A program made the position numbers and the translations under genes. Below the pieces are notes generated by a model. That model did not search any database, was not told where the DNA came from, and saw nothing but the letters and a program-made list of their open reading frames with translations. DNA of 64,000 nt, taken from positions 1-64,000 of the forward strand of contig NZ_JAGFBF010000003.1 of NCBI RefSeq assembly GCF_017583045.1, read 5' to 3'. Below are positions 45,306 to 54,351 of this stretch, in pieces. Each line of letters opens with the position of its first letter. Position 1 is the stretch's first letter. Origin of the DNA: Leucobacter tardus (GTDB lineage Bacteria; Actinomycetota; Actinomycetes; Actinomycetales; Microbacteriaceae).

Positions 45306-45626
45306 GTGGGTTTTCTCATCTATGGTCATCATGAGCACGAATTCGAAGACCGGTTGCTCGCGCACATCAAGACGGCTTCAGGGGTGAAGCTGCGCAAGCA
45401 TGAGCCGTTCTTCCTGAATTGGACGAAGTCCGCCAAGGACGGCTCGGGACGTATGGCGATTTGGATCACGCCGTACATTCCCCTCTCGTTCCGCTTCGCA
45501 GGCGGCCGGCAGCCCGCGCTGAACTCCACCTGGGTGCGGGTGCTCGAGGAACTCGCGGACACGCCGTTCGGCATGCGCGTGCTGAGCGAGGATGATGCCG
45601 AGAAGTACGCCCGGGAGCACTTCTGA
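45306..45626 (+). CDS. DUF7882-type small conserved protein (copy 1)
   Basis: 106 aa from a GTG at 45306. Pattern: GFLIYGHHEHEFEDRLLAH, KLRKHEPFFLNW, GRMAIWITPYIPLSFRF and WVRVLEELADTPFGMRVLSE, ending AREHF. A family of this size is frequent in Microbacteriaceae and often carries the misleading label ATP-dependent DNA ligase; no ligase motif (K-x-DG) is present. Its function is unknown. A TAGACC hexamer lies 6 nt before the start. A close paralogue follows 114 nt downstream. Confidence 0.75.
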   Translation: MGFLIYGHHEHEFEDRLLAHIKTASGVKLRKHEPFFLNWTKSAKDGSGRMAIWITPYIPLSFRFAGGRQPALNSTWVRVLEELADTPFGMRVLSEDDAEKYAREHF

Positions 45627-45740
45627 TCTCCTCGCTCGGCTCCCCTCGGACGACCCGGAGCCTCGCTCGGTGCCTCTGCGCGTCGTCACCGATTCGTGAC
45701 CACCTGTAGCCAAATGGGACCTCTCGTGGGACCGTGAGGT

Positions 45741-46061
45741 ATGGGACATCTCATCTACGGCGATCACGATCACGATTTCGAGGATCGACTGCTCGCGCAC
45801 CTGAAGACCGCCATCGGTCAGAAGCTGCGTCGCCAGGAGCCGTTCTTCTTGAACTGGAACAAGTCGCTGAAAGAGGGTGACGGACGCATGGCGATCTGGG
45901 TGTCGCCCTATGTTCCGTTGACCGTGCGCTACTCAGGCAGCAGGCAACCCGAGATCAACCCGGTGTGGGTGCGCGTGCTCGAAGACACCGCCAGTCAGCC
46001 ATACGGCATGCGCGTCATGTCAGAGGAGCAGGCGGAGCGCTACGCGCACGAGCACTACTGA
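45741..46061 (+). CDS. DUF7882-type small conserved protein (copy 2)
   Basis: 106 aa, same length as copy 1 and clearly homologous along its length (GHLIYGDHDHDFEDRLLAH, KLRRQEPFFLNWNKS, GRMAIWVSPYVPLTVRY, PYGMRVMSEEQAERYAHEHY). The His/Asp-rich N-terminus could bind metal, but this is only a suggestion. The two genes have diverged at many positions, so the duplication is not recent. Its end overlaps the convergent SRPBCC gene by 7 nt. Confidence 0.75.
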   Translation: MGHLIYGDHDHDFEDRLLAHLKTAIGQKLRRQEPFFLNWNKSLKEGDGRMAIWVSPYVPLTVRYSGSRQPEINPVWVRVLEDTASQPYGMRVMSEEQAERYAHEHY

Positions 46062-46609
46062 ACCGGTGACGTCGCACCCCCGGTGAGCGCCGTCCCGGCG
46101 ACATCGGGGGCGTCGTCGACGTGCGGCCTCGCCGCGGGAGCCGTGTAGTCCGTCGATAGCCCGATCAAACGGGGCGCGGGCTGGCCTAGCGACCCGTTCT
46201 GCATCATCTGGGCGAAGATGTCGAGATCGGCACCGACGCGGGCGTCGCACGTGAGCGACCGCGGCGCGACCGGAGACGCGAGAAGGCGGTGGTCCCACTC
46301 CATGGAGAGGGTCACGCGCGTCCGACTCTCCCCGAGCGTTGCGAAGGCCACGGAACCGACGTGCACGCGCGGCCCGAGACTGCGCCAGGTGAGCAGGCGC
46401 TGCGGCACCCGCTCGACGATGACGGCGTCGAAGTCCCGCTCCTGGCCCGCGAACGCGACTCGCCAGTGCAGCACCGTGCTGCTCAACTGCGCGACCTCCA
46501 CGGCCGCATCGATGAACAACGGATACGTCTCGAAGCGCGTCCACTGCTGGAAGACGTCGTATATGGGCAGGTCGATGTCCACATCTGCGGACCCTGTGTC
46601 TTTCGGCAT
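46055..46609 (-). CDS. SRPBCC family (polyketide cyclase-like) protein
   Basis: 184 aa. The START-like fold is suggested by VDIDLPIYDVFQQWTRFETYPLF, quoted in part as PIYDVFQQWTRFE, then WRVAFAGQERDFDAVIVERVPQRLLTW (in part as RVPQRLLTWRSLG) and VTLSMEW. The last ~40 residues are Pro/Ala-rich. Such proteins bind hydrophobic ligands; no ligand or partner can be named. Many actinobacteria carry several uncharacterised members. Confidence 0.78.
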   Translation of the reverse strand: MPKDTGSADVDIDLPIYDVFQQWTRFETYPLFIDAAVEVAQLSSTVLHWRVAFAGQERDFDAVIVERVPQRLLTWRSLGPRVHVGSVAFATLGESRTRVTLSMEWDHRLLASPVAPRSLTCDARVGADLDIFAQMMQNGSLGQPAPRLIGLSTDYTAPAARPHVDDAPDVAGTALTGGATSPVQ

Positions 46610-46751
46610 CGTCTCAGTCCTTTGATGTCGGTGATAGTCCCGAGGCTACGTGCGTCGAGACCAGGAGTCACTATGGTTGACACCGACGGGAAGCGTCTGA
46701 TCGTCGGGAAGCACGCCGAATGGCGCCTGCATCCGACACGATGCGAGAGAG

Positions 46752-46824
46752 TGGGCCCGGCGGGGCTCGAACCCGCGACCCGCGGATTAAAAGTCCGATG
46801 CTCTGCCAACTGAGCTACAGGCCC
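46752..46824 (-). tRNA. tRNA-Lys (anticodon TTT)
   Basis: Acceptor GGGCCTG pairs with CGGGCCC, D arm AGCTCAGTTGGCAGAGC, anticodon arm TCGGA-CTTTTAA-TCCGC with TTT, and T arm GCGGG-TTCGAGC-CCCGC. Discriminator A; CCA is not encoded. With the CTT isoacceptor near 26.7 kb the window holds both lysine tRNAs. Confidence 0.97.
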
Positions 46825-46981
46825 GTAGAAGATCCTATCGGACGGAAGCTCGCGGTGCGCGCATCGCGAGTTCCGGTGCTCATTCTATCCGTCTTCCCTG
46901 ATTCTCCGGGCGGTGTGCCCGCTGTCGACGGGGCGTAGACTCGCCGGGTCAGCGCAGGTGTCACGCCCGGAGAGGAGTCGC

Positions 46982-47611
46982 ATGTCCCGAGAGCATGCCA
47001 GACCGATTCTGCAGCCCACCGAAGATTTCGACTGGATCATCGGGTCCGACGAGCCGGGCGCCGCTCATCGTCTCGCGCACGAGACCTCGTGGGCGCTGCT
47101 CGATCGGGTGCGGAGCGTCGCGGACCCCGAGGTCGTCGACCGGGTGGTCGGCATCGCGACGCAGGAGGGGATCGATGACATCGCCGAGCTCTGGTCCCAC
47201 GCCGATGCGCGCTCCCTGGCCGGGGTGCTCTGGCGTCTGTACCTGCTGCGCCAGGTGGCCGCGGTGAATCCGGCGGCGATCGCCGATCTCTTCTCTCGAG
47301 GCCTCGAGGCGGCCGTCACGATCGACCCGGTGGTGGCGGGGGCGGCCGAACCGGTCACCCCGGACTCGATGGTGGACCTCTGCACCACGATCCTGCGGGG
47401 GGTGTACGCCGGCGACCTCACGGCGGCACTCAATCGAGCCGCGAGTTACTGCCGGCTCATGTCGCTCGGCGCCGCCGCCCTCGCGGACGACCGCGACGCT
47501 CACGATGACGCGCACGCAGCCGAACTCACGCAGCGTTCACTCCGTTACTCGGCGTTCGCCGAAGAACTGCACGCGGCGGCCGTCCGCTGGCGCGACGGTA
47601 CCCTCGACTGA
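46982..47611 (+). CDS. Conserved hypothetical actinobacterial protein
   Basis: 209 aa from the ATG at 46982, with GGAGAGGAG just upstream and TAGACT about 41 nt upstream as -10. Mostly helical by appearance, cytosolic, no signal peptide. Characteristic stretches are DFDWIIGSDEPGAAHRLAHE, DDIAELWSHADARSLAGVLWRLYLLR (in part) and LRGVYAGDLTAALNRAASYCRLMS (in part). I recognise it as a family found in Microbacteriaceae, sometimes mislabelled RNA polymerase subunit beta; there is no such similarity. Function unknown. Confidence 0.75.
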   Translation: MSREHARPILQPTEDFDWIIGSDEPGAAHRLAHETSWALLDRVRSVADPEVVDRVVGIATQEGIDDIAELWSHADARSLAGVLWRLYLLRQVAAVNPAAIADLFSRGLEAAVTIDPVVAGAAEPVTPDSMVDLCTTILRGVYAGDLTAALNRAASYCRLMSLGAAALADDRDAHDDAHAAELTQRSLRYSAFAEELHAAAVRWRDGTLD

Positions 47612-47725
47612 ACCCGGCTCCACCACGATCGGGGTGTTCAGGGCACAACCTGCCGGATCATATGGGGCCGGACGCCTCGAGTCCAGGGGATCGGGCATCC
47701 GTTCGACATCGGCCACGATAGTGGG

Positions 47726-49066
47726 ATGTCTGATGATCCACCGAAACTGCGCCGTGCGATTACGGGAGGCATGCTCTTCGCCTTCATCCTCGGCGATGTG
47801 CTGGGAGCCGGCGTCTACGCGCTCATGGGGGTGCTCGCCGGAGAGGTCGGCGGGCTCCTCTGGGCACCGCTCCTCCTCGCGATGCTGCTCGCCCTGCTGA
47901 CCGCCGGGTCGTATGCCGAGCTCGTGACGAAGTATCCGAAGGCCGGGGGAGCGGCCGTGTTCGCGGAGCGCGCGTTCCGCAGCCGCATCGTCTCGTTCCT
48001 CGTGGGCTTCAGCATGCTCGCCGCAGGGGTGGTGAGTGCGGCCGGCCTCGCCATCGCGTTCGCGGGCGACTACCTGCGCGCGTTCCTCCCGGTGCCGCCG
48101 CTCACCGCAGCCCTCGTCTTCCTGCTCGTCGTGGCGGCGCTCAACGCGCGCGGCATTCGCGAATCCATGGGCGCGAACATCGTGATGACGATCATCGAGG
48201 TCAGCGGCCTCGTGCTCGTGGTGGCGGTCGTGGGCATCTTCCTCACGGGGGGCGGAGGCGAGCCTGCACGGGTGCTCGAGTCTCCGGAGGGATCGGGAGT
48301 GCCGTTCGCGGTCCTCGGCGGCGCCATCATCGCCTATTACTCCTTCGTCGGCTTCGAGACCTCTGCCAACGTCATCGAAGAGGTCAAGGACCCGACCCGG
48401 ACGTACCCGCGCGCCCTCTTCGGCTCGCTCATCGCAGCCGGCGTCGTCTACGTTCTGGTCGGCCTCGCGAGCGCAGTCGCGCTGCCTGCCGCCGACCTGC
48501 AGGAGTCGAGCGGACCGCTCCTTGCGGTCGTCGAGGCCACCGGGGTCGGGATCCCCTCCTGGCTGTTCAGCCTCATCGCTCTGATCGCGGTCGCGAACGG
48601 CGCGCTGCTCACCATGATCATGGCGAGCCGGCTCACCTACGGCATGTCCGAGCAGGGGCTCCTGCCCTCGGTGCTCGGCAAGGTGCTGCCGGGTCGGCGG
48701 ACGCCGTGGGTCGCGATCCTGGCAACGACGCTCGTCGCGATGCTGCTCACCCTGGTGGGCGACCTGGCCACGCTCGCCGAGACGGTCGTCCTGCTGCTGC
48801 TCTTCGTCTTCTTGAGCGCCAACGTCTCGGTGCTCGTGCTGCGACGCGACCGTGTGGAGCACCGGCATTTCCGGGTGTGGACATTCGTTCCGGTCCTCGG
48901 GATCGGCTCGTGCATCCTGCTCCTGACGCAGCAGAGCGGCACCGTCTGGCTCTTCGGCGCGGTGCTGCTCGTGATCGGCCTGGCCCTGTTCGGGTTGGCG
49001 CAGTGGGCGCGCTCACGAGCCGCGAAGCGGGAGCTGCGGCCGGCCGCGCCCGGGCGCGCGGAGTGA
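47726..49066 (+). CDS. APC family amino acid permease
   Basis: 446 aa with about twelve hydrophobic segments. APC features: opening FILGDVLGAGVYALMG with the helix-1 break, AGSYAELVTKYPKAGGAAVF and the helix-6 region YYSFVGFETSANVIEEVKDPTRTYPRA (in part). The substrate is likely an amino acid or amine. The start ATG has no Shine-Dalgarno sequence; CACGAT ends 6 nt before it, a weak leaderless signal. It converges with the pst operon. Confidence 0.88.
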   Translation: MSDDPPKLRRAITGGMLFAFILGDVLGAGVYALMGVLAGEVGGLLWAPLLLAMLLALLTAGSYAELVTKYPKAGGAAVFAERAFRSRIVSFLVGFSMLAAGVVSAAGLAIAFAGDYLRAFLPVPPLTAALVFLLVVAALNARGIRESMGANIVMTIIEVSGLVLVVAVVGIFLTGGGGEPARVLESPEGSGVPFAVLGGAIIAYYSFVGFETSANVIEEVKDPTRTYPRALFGSLIAAGVVYVLVGLASAVALPAADLQESSGPLLAVVEATGVGIPSWLFSLIALIAVANGALLTMIMASRLTYGMSEQGLLPSVLGKVLPGRRTPWVAILATTLVAMLLTLVGDLATLAETVVLLLLFVFLSANVSVLVLRRDRVEHRHFRVWTFVPVLGIGSCILLLTQQSGTVWLFGAVLLVIGLALFGLAQWARSRAAKRELRPAAPGRAE

Positions 49067-49138
49067 CTGGCGGACCCCCGGGGGTGCTGCGTTACACTGT
49101 TGCGTGCCGGGCCGCAGTAACCCCGGGCTCCAATTTTT

Positions 49139-49153
49139 GCCGCTTCGAGCGGC
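49139..49153. terminator. Hairpin in the APC/pst convergent gap
   Basis: GCCGCT-TCG-AGCGGC is a perfect 6-bp stem preceded by TTTTT on the plus strand. A second small stem (TTCGGG/CCCGAA, 49204-49219) overlaps the pstB stop codon. Neither has a downstream T run, so their role as terminators of the two convergent units is an inference. Confidence 0.4.
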
Positions 49154-49210
49154 CTTCCGCCGAGAGGCGTTTCTGCGGCTCGGTCTCTTCCGACGCCGGG
49201 TGTTTCGGGC

Positions 49211-49990
<780 letters not shown>

Positions 49991-50057
49991 GTGGCTGGGG
50001 TTCCTTCGGAGTTCGGTGTCGGTGTACGTGGGTGGTGCAGGCTCGCCTCCCGCGAAT

Positions 50058-51137
50058 CTACCTGCGCGAGGTAGGGGAGAACCAGCGGGCGATGAGTCGG
50101 GCCAGCAGGTTCAGCAGCATGACGATCAGGATGAGTGCGAGCGCGGCGGCCCACGCGCGCTCGAGGAACGCCCACCCCGGATTGCCCTGGTTCGCGAACT
50201 GGGTGTAGACGTACACGGGGAGCGACTGCATGCGATCGTTGAAGAGGTTGTAGTTCATCGAGGCGGTGAAGCCCGCAGTGATGAGGAGTGGCGCGGTCTC
50301 GCCGATGACGCGGGCGATTGCAAGCATGACACCGGTGGTGATGCCGGCGATCGATGTGGGCAGGACCACCTTCACGATGGTGCGCCACTTGGGCACACCC
50401 AGGGCGTACGAAGCCTCGCGCAACTCGTTCGGCACGAGACGCAGCATTTCCTCGCTCGAGCGCACGACCACGGGGATCATCAGCACGGAGAGGGCGACCG
50501 CTCCGATGATGCCCATGCGCACCCCCGGTCCGAGGATGAGTGCGAAGGCGGCGTACGCGAAGAGGCCTGCGACGATCGAGGGGATCCCCGTCATGACGTC
50601 GACGAAGAATGTGATGGCGCGCGCGAGTCGGCCGCGGCCGTACTCGACGAGGTAGATTGATGTCAGCAGCCCGAGCGGCACGGAGATGACGGTGGCCGCG
50701 AGCGTGATCATCAGGGTGCCGACCATGGCGTGCAGGGCGCCGCCGCCCTCGCCGGTGACGTTCCGCATCGAGTAGGCGAAGAACTCGGGATCGAAACGAG
50801 CGAGACCGTTGCCGACGACGGTGATCGCGACGGAGACGAGCGGCACCATCGCGAGCAGGAATGCTCCGGTGACGAGGCCCGTGATGAAACGGTCGACGGC
50901 CTGGCGGCGGCCCTCGACGGAGGCAGAGATGCCGGTGATCACCGCGAGCGACAGGATCGCCGCGACGACGGCGGTGCCGACGATGCTGAACGCGGATCCC
51001 GATGCCGCAGCGAGCAACGCGAACAGTGCGATCGACGCCGCGATGCTGGCGACGAGCACGACCCACGGGACCGGGCGCGGGAGGCGGTTGCCGGCGAGCG
51101 TGGACCCGGCTGAGACCGGACGGGTGATGATGGCCAT
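50058..51137 (-). CDS. pstA: Phosphate ABC transporter permease
   Basis: 359 aa, with extra N-terminal hydrophobic segments before the usual six-helix core. Family blocks: [25 protein letters not shown] (in part), [32 protein letters not shown] (in part as [13 protein letters not shown]) and the EAA loop [21 protein letters not shown]. It pairs with PstC to form the phosphate channel and lies between pstC and pstB. Confidence 0.95.
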   Translation of the reverse strand: MAIITRPVSAGSTLAGNRLPRPVPWVVLVASIAASIALFALLAAASGSAFSIVGTAVVAAILSLAVITGISASVEGRRQAVDRFITGLVTGAFLLAMVPLVSVAITVVGNGLARFDPEFFAYSMRNVTGEGGGALHAMVGTLMITLAATVISVPLGLLTSIYLVEYGRGRLARAITFFVDVMTGIPSIVAGLFAYAAFALILGPGVRMGIIGAVALSVLMIPVVVRSSEEMLRLVPNELREASYALGVPKWRTIVKVVLPTSIAGITTGVMLAIARVIGETAPLLITAGFTASMNYNLFNDRMQSLPVYVYTQFANQGNPGWAFLERAWAAALALILIVMLLNLLARLIARWFSPTSRR

Positions 51138-51166
51138 GTGGGGGTTCCCTCGTGGTCGGCGGTGCG

Positions 51167-52120
51167 TCAGTCGGCGGCGTTGAACTCGGCGCGGCGGCTG
51201 ATGATCCAGCGGGCGAGCGCGTTCACGAGCAGGGTGACGACGAACAGAATCAGACCGGTCGCGATGAGTACGTTGACGTTCTCCCCGTAGGCTTCGGGGA
51301 AGGAGAGCGCGATGTTCGCGGCGATGGTGGACGGGTTCTGCGAGGTGAGCAGGTTGAGCGTCACCACGCCCGTCGCGGAGAGGACCATGGCGACCGCCAT
51401 CGTCTCACCGAGCGCGCGGCCGAGGCCGAGCATGGCCGCAGAGACGATCCCCGCACGGCCGAAGGGAAGCACGGCGAGCCGGATCATCTCCCACCGGGTG
51501 GCACCCAGCGCCAGCGCGGCTTCCTCGTGGAGCCCCGGAGCCTGCAGGAAGACCTCGCGGCAGATCGCGGTCATGATCGGCAGGATCATGACCGCGAGCA
51601 CGATCGCGGCGGTGAGGATCGTGCGGCCGGTGCCCGATGCCGTGCCGCCGAAGAGCGGGAACCAGCCCGCGTTCGCGTTCAGCCACTCGTAGATCGGTTG
51701 CACCGCGGGCGCGAGCACACCGATGCCCCAGAGGCCGTACACCACGCTCGGCACTGCCGCGAGCAGGTCCACGATGTAGCCGAGCAGCTGGGACAGCTTG
51801 CGGGGGGCGTAGTGCGAGATGAAGAGTGCGATACCGATCGAGATCGGCAGCGCGATGATCAGCGCGAGGGTGGCCGCCCATACCGTGCCGAACACGAGCG
51901 GTCCGACATAGGCCCAGAAGTTCGACGTGAGGAGTGAGGCGCTCTCATTCGTGGCGAAGAATGCTGGCACGCTCTGCACGATCAAGAAGATCGCGACGGC
52001 GGCGAGCGTGACGAGAATCATACTGCCCGCGAACACCGCCGACCGCGAGAAGACGCGGTCCCCGATGCTGAGGACCGGCTTCCCGGCGGTGGCGGTGGTC
52101 GCGGCGGTGGCGGTGGTCAC
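51167..52120 (-). CDS. pstC: Phosphate ABC transporter permease
   Basis: 317 aa, six hydrophobic segments. Landmarks: GPLVFGTVWAATLALIIALPISIGIALFIS (in part), LLAAVPSVVYGLWGI and the EAA loop EEAALALGATRWEMIRLAVLP. The first ~15 residues are a Thr/Ala repeat from a GCG/ACC-rich repeat in the DNA (52081-52119), a low-complexity start that may include extra residues before the true N-terminus. Confidence 0.95.
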   Translation of the reverse strand: MTTATAATTATAGKPVLSIGDRVFSRSAVFAGSMILVTLAAVAIFLIVQSVPAFFATNESASLLTSNFWAYVGPLVFGTVWAATLALIIALPISIGIALFISHYAPRKLSQLLGYIVDLLAAVPSVVYGLWGIGVLAPAVQPIYEWLNANAGWFPLFGGTASGTGRTILTAAIVLAVMILPIMTAICREVFLQAPGLHEEAALALGATRWEMIRLAVLPFGRAGIVSAAMLGLGRALGETMAVAMVLSATGVVTLNLLTSQNPSTIAANIALSFPEAYGENVNVLIATGLILFVVTLLVNALARWIISRRAEFNAAD

Positions 52121-52161
52121 GTGGGCGGCTCCTGCGTGGTTGATGCTCGAGAGAGCGGGGT

Positions 52162-53253
52162 TCAGCTGATCGCGTCGATCGCGGGCTGGATGCTCTCGCG
52201 GAGCGTGTCCGAGATCGGTGCGCTGCCGGCGGCCTCGGCGGCGTCCTGCTGGCCCTGATCGCTGACGATGTAATCGAAGTAGGCCTGCGTCAGCTCGGCG
52301 TTGGCCGGATCCTCGTACTGCTCGCAGCCGATGAGGTAGCTCACGAGCACGATCGGGTAGACGCCGTCCTCGGTACTCGTGCGGTCGAGCTCGATCGCGA
52401 GATCGTGCTCGGTGCGTCCCTCGGCGAACTCCGAAGCGTCGACCACCGCAGCCGCAGCCTCGGGGGTGTACGCGACGTACTCGTCGCCGACCTTGATCTC
52501 CACGGTGCTGAGGTCGCCGGCGCGCGACGCGTCGGCGTAGCCGATCGTACCGACGCCGTTGCTGACTGCCTCGACGACGCCCGAGGTGCCCTGCGCACCT
52601 TCGCCGCCGAATGCGCTCGGCCAGCTCTCGATCGATCCCTCGGTCCAGTCATCGGGTGCCGCTTCGGCGAGGTAGTCGGTGAAGTTGCCGGTGGTGCCCG
52701 ACTCGTCCGAGCGGTGGACGGCCGAAATGGTCTGATCGGGGAGCGTCGCATCGGCGTTCTGGTCGGCGATGGCCGGATCGTTCCAGTTGGTGATTTCGCC
52801 CGAGAAGATCTTGGCCACCGTCGGGGCGTCGAGCTGGAGCGAGTCCACACCCTCGACGTTGAAGATCAGTGCGATCGGCGAGATGTACGCGGGGAACTCC
52901 ACGAGACCGGAGTCGGCGGCGCAGGCGTCGAACGGCCCGGCCTCGATCTCCTCGAGCTCGAACGCCCGATCCGAACCGGCGAAGGCGTTCGCGCCCTGCT
53001 GGAACGTCTCGCGCCCTGCGCCCGAACCGGTCGGGTCGTAGTTGACGGTGACATCGGGGTTCGCGGTCTGGAAGGCAGCGCCCCACGCCTCCTGCGCGGA
53101 ACCCTGCGACGATGCGCCGGAGCCGGTCAGTGCGCCGGAGAGCTGTGAATCGGATGCTTCACCGGATCCGCCCTCGTTCGCGGCGCACGACGTCAGTGCG
53201 AGAGCGGCGATGCCGCCGACGAGCAGGGTCTTGACCAGGGGGGAAACCTTCAC
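52162..53253 (-). CDS. pstS: Phosphate-binding lipoprotein PstS
   Basis: 363 aa. Signal peptide with lipobox LTSC (Cys 23), Ser/Gly/Glu linker, then the phosphate-binding fold: LTGSGASSQGSAQEAW, YDPTGSGAGRETF, VHRSDESGTTGNFTDYL and GAQGTSGVVEAV hold the phosphate-contact Ser/Thr/Arg/Asp residues. It captures phosphate outside the membrane for PstCAB. A PHO box lies 91-112 nt upstream. First gene of pstSCAB. Confidence 0.97.
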   Translation of the reverse strand: MKVSPLVKTLLVGGIAALALTSCAANEGGSGEASDSQLSGALTGSGASSQGSAQEAWGAAFQTANPDVTVNYDPTGSGAGRETFQQGANAFAGSDRAFELEEIEAGPFDACAADSGLVEFPAYISPIALIFNVEGVDSLQLDAPTVAKIFSGEITNWNDPAIADQNADATLPDQTISAVHRSDESGTTGNFTDYLAEAAPDDWTEGSIESWPSAFGGEGAQGTSGVVEAVSNGVGTIGYADASRAGDLSTVEIKVGDEYVAYTPEAAAAVVDASEFAEGRTEHDLAIELDRTSTEDGVYPIVLVSYLIGCEQYEDPANAELTQAYFDYIVSDQGQQDAAEAAGSAPISDTLRESIQPAIDAIS

Positions 53254-53287
53254 GGGTACCTATCCTTTAAATGCTGGTGACTCAGAC

Positions 53288-53304
53288 TGTGGCGGTTCGC
53301 CACA
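53288..53304 (-). other. Perfect hairpin in the pstS leader
   Basis: TGTGGCG-n3-CGCCACA forms a 7-bp stem 35-51 nt upstream of the pstS start, downstream of a possible -10 (TAACCT on the minus strand, 53318-53313). It may stabilise the transcript 5' end or be a regulator site. Confidence 0.4.
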
Positions 53305-53343
53305 GGCACCAGGTTAGGGAGCGGAGGTGACGCGCGGGGCAGC

Positions 53344-53365
53344 AGCAAGTGAACAGCGGGTGAAC
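53344..53365 (-). promoter_or_regulatory. PHO box (RegX3/PhoP-type) before pstS
   Basis: On the minus strand two 11-nt direct repeats lie end to end: GTTCACCCGCT (53365-53355) and GTTCACTTGCT (53354-53344). They match the actinobacterial PHO-box unit, GTTCACC with an 11-bp period. TAACCT about 25 nt downstream could be the -10, with no -35, as expected at an activator-dependent promoter. The regulator gene regX3 lies at 63.1-63.8 kb. Confidence 0.85.
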
Positions 53366-53394
53366 ACCCGACACCGCGACGGTGCCGGTCGACG

Positions 53395-54351
53395 TCAGTG
53401 CTTGAGCGGATAGGTTTCGACGCTCAGGATCCCAGCCCCGGGCCGTCGTCGCGAGAGATGGAACACGGAGAAGCCGGCGGGCGGCAACGAGGTGGCCTCG
53501 TCGAGATAGGCGCCTGGCACGCTCCCGGTGGCGAGGACGAGCTCGCGCGCGATGTCGGGCAGTACGGGTCGATGGCTGCACACGAGCGCAGATTTTCCGC
53601 GCTTCACGATCTTCGCGATGAGCTTCCGCATCCCCTCGAGTTCACCGGTGTCCCACGTGTCCTGGCTCAGAGCGTCCGTGCCGCGCACGCGCCGGTCGAG
53701 GTGCGCCGCGAGTGGTGACACGGTACTCACACAGCGTGTCGCCGTGGACGTGTGGATGCGCTTCGGCGCGAATGCGGCCAGCATGGGCACGAGCGTTTCC
53801 GCCTGCGCTGATCCGGTTGTCGTCAACGGACGCAGACGGTCTTCGGGATACTCGGGACTTCGGCCGATCGCTTTCGCATGGCGGAGCAGCGTCACCGAGA
53901 AGGTGTCGAGAAGATCATGGTCGACGAGTCGCCCGAATACGGCGTAGAGGTCGCGATCCGCAGCGTAGCTGAGGCGCTTCGGCACCTCGTTCCACGGTAC
54001 CCATTCGAGGGCCTGCACTTCGCTATTGGGTGCGAACGTCGAGGCCAATGCGATCTGGGGTGTGACCTCCGCCGCCCAGTACTGCACGGTCTTGGTGGCG
54101 CCCCCGCGAACGGTGTAACTGATGGTTCCGAGGCTCATGCCGAGTGAGACGGAGAGTCCGGTCTCCTCACGGGTTTCACGGATTGCCGCCGCCTGCATGC
54201 TCTCGCCCGGGTCGAGTTTTCCCTTCGGAAAGGAGATGTCGCGCTGCTTGGTGCGGTGGATGAGGAGCACCATCAGACGATCCTGACCTCCGTCGTCGGC
54301 GGGCACGCGTCGCCAGCACACGGTCCCGGCCGCGAAGATGGCAGCGCTCAT
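53395..54351 (-). CDS. NUDIX hydrolase fused to histidine phosphatase (MutT1-like)
   Basis: 318 aa, matching the length of mycobacterial MutT1. The N-terminal half has a complete NUDIX box, GKLDPGESMQAAAIRE followed by TREETGL. The C-terminal half begins LLRHAKAIGRS, the RHx motif of histidine phosphatases, and has a second His in VCSHRPVLPD. MutT1-type enzymes cut oxidised nucleotides or diadenosine polyphosphates and then dephosphorylate. It overlaps ppk by 4 nt and is the last gene of the glnR string. Confidence 0.9.
   Translation of the reverse strand: MSAAIFAAGTVCWRRVPADDGGQDRLMVLLIHRTKQRDISFPKGKLDPGESMQAAAIRETREETGLSVSLGMSLGTISYTVRGGATKTVQYWAAEVTPQIALASTFAPNSEVQALEWVPWNEVPKRLSYAADRDLYAVFGRLVDHDLLDTFSVTLLRHAKAIGRSPEYPEDRLRPLTTTGSAQAETLVPMLAAFAPKRIHTSTATRCVSTVSPLAAHLDRRVRGTDALSQDTWDTGELEGMRKLIAKIVKRGKSALVCSHRPVLPDIARELVLATGSVPGAYLDEATSLPPAGFSVFHLSRRRPGAGILSVETYPLKH

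Noticed and set aside
45306-45626. ATP-dependent DNA ligase
   Set aside because: This label is common for the family in databases, but no nucleotidyl-transfer Lys motif or ligase domain exists in 106 residues.
46982-47611. RNA polymerase beta-subunit-related protein
   Set aside because: Similar proteins carry this name in some annotations, but I see no stretch resembling RpoB.
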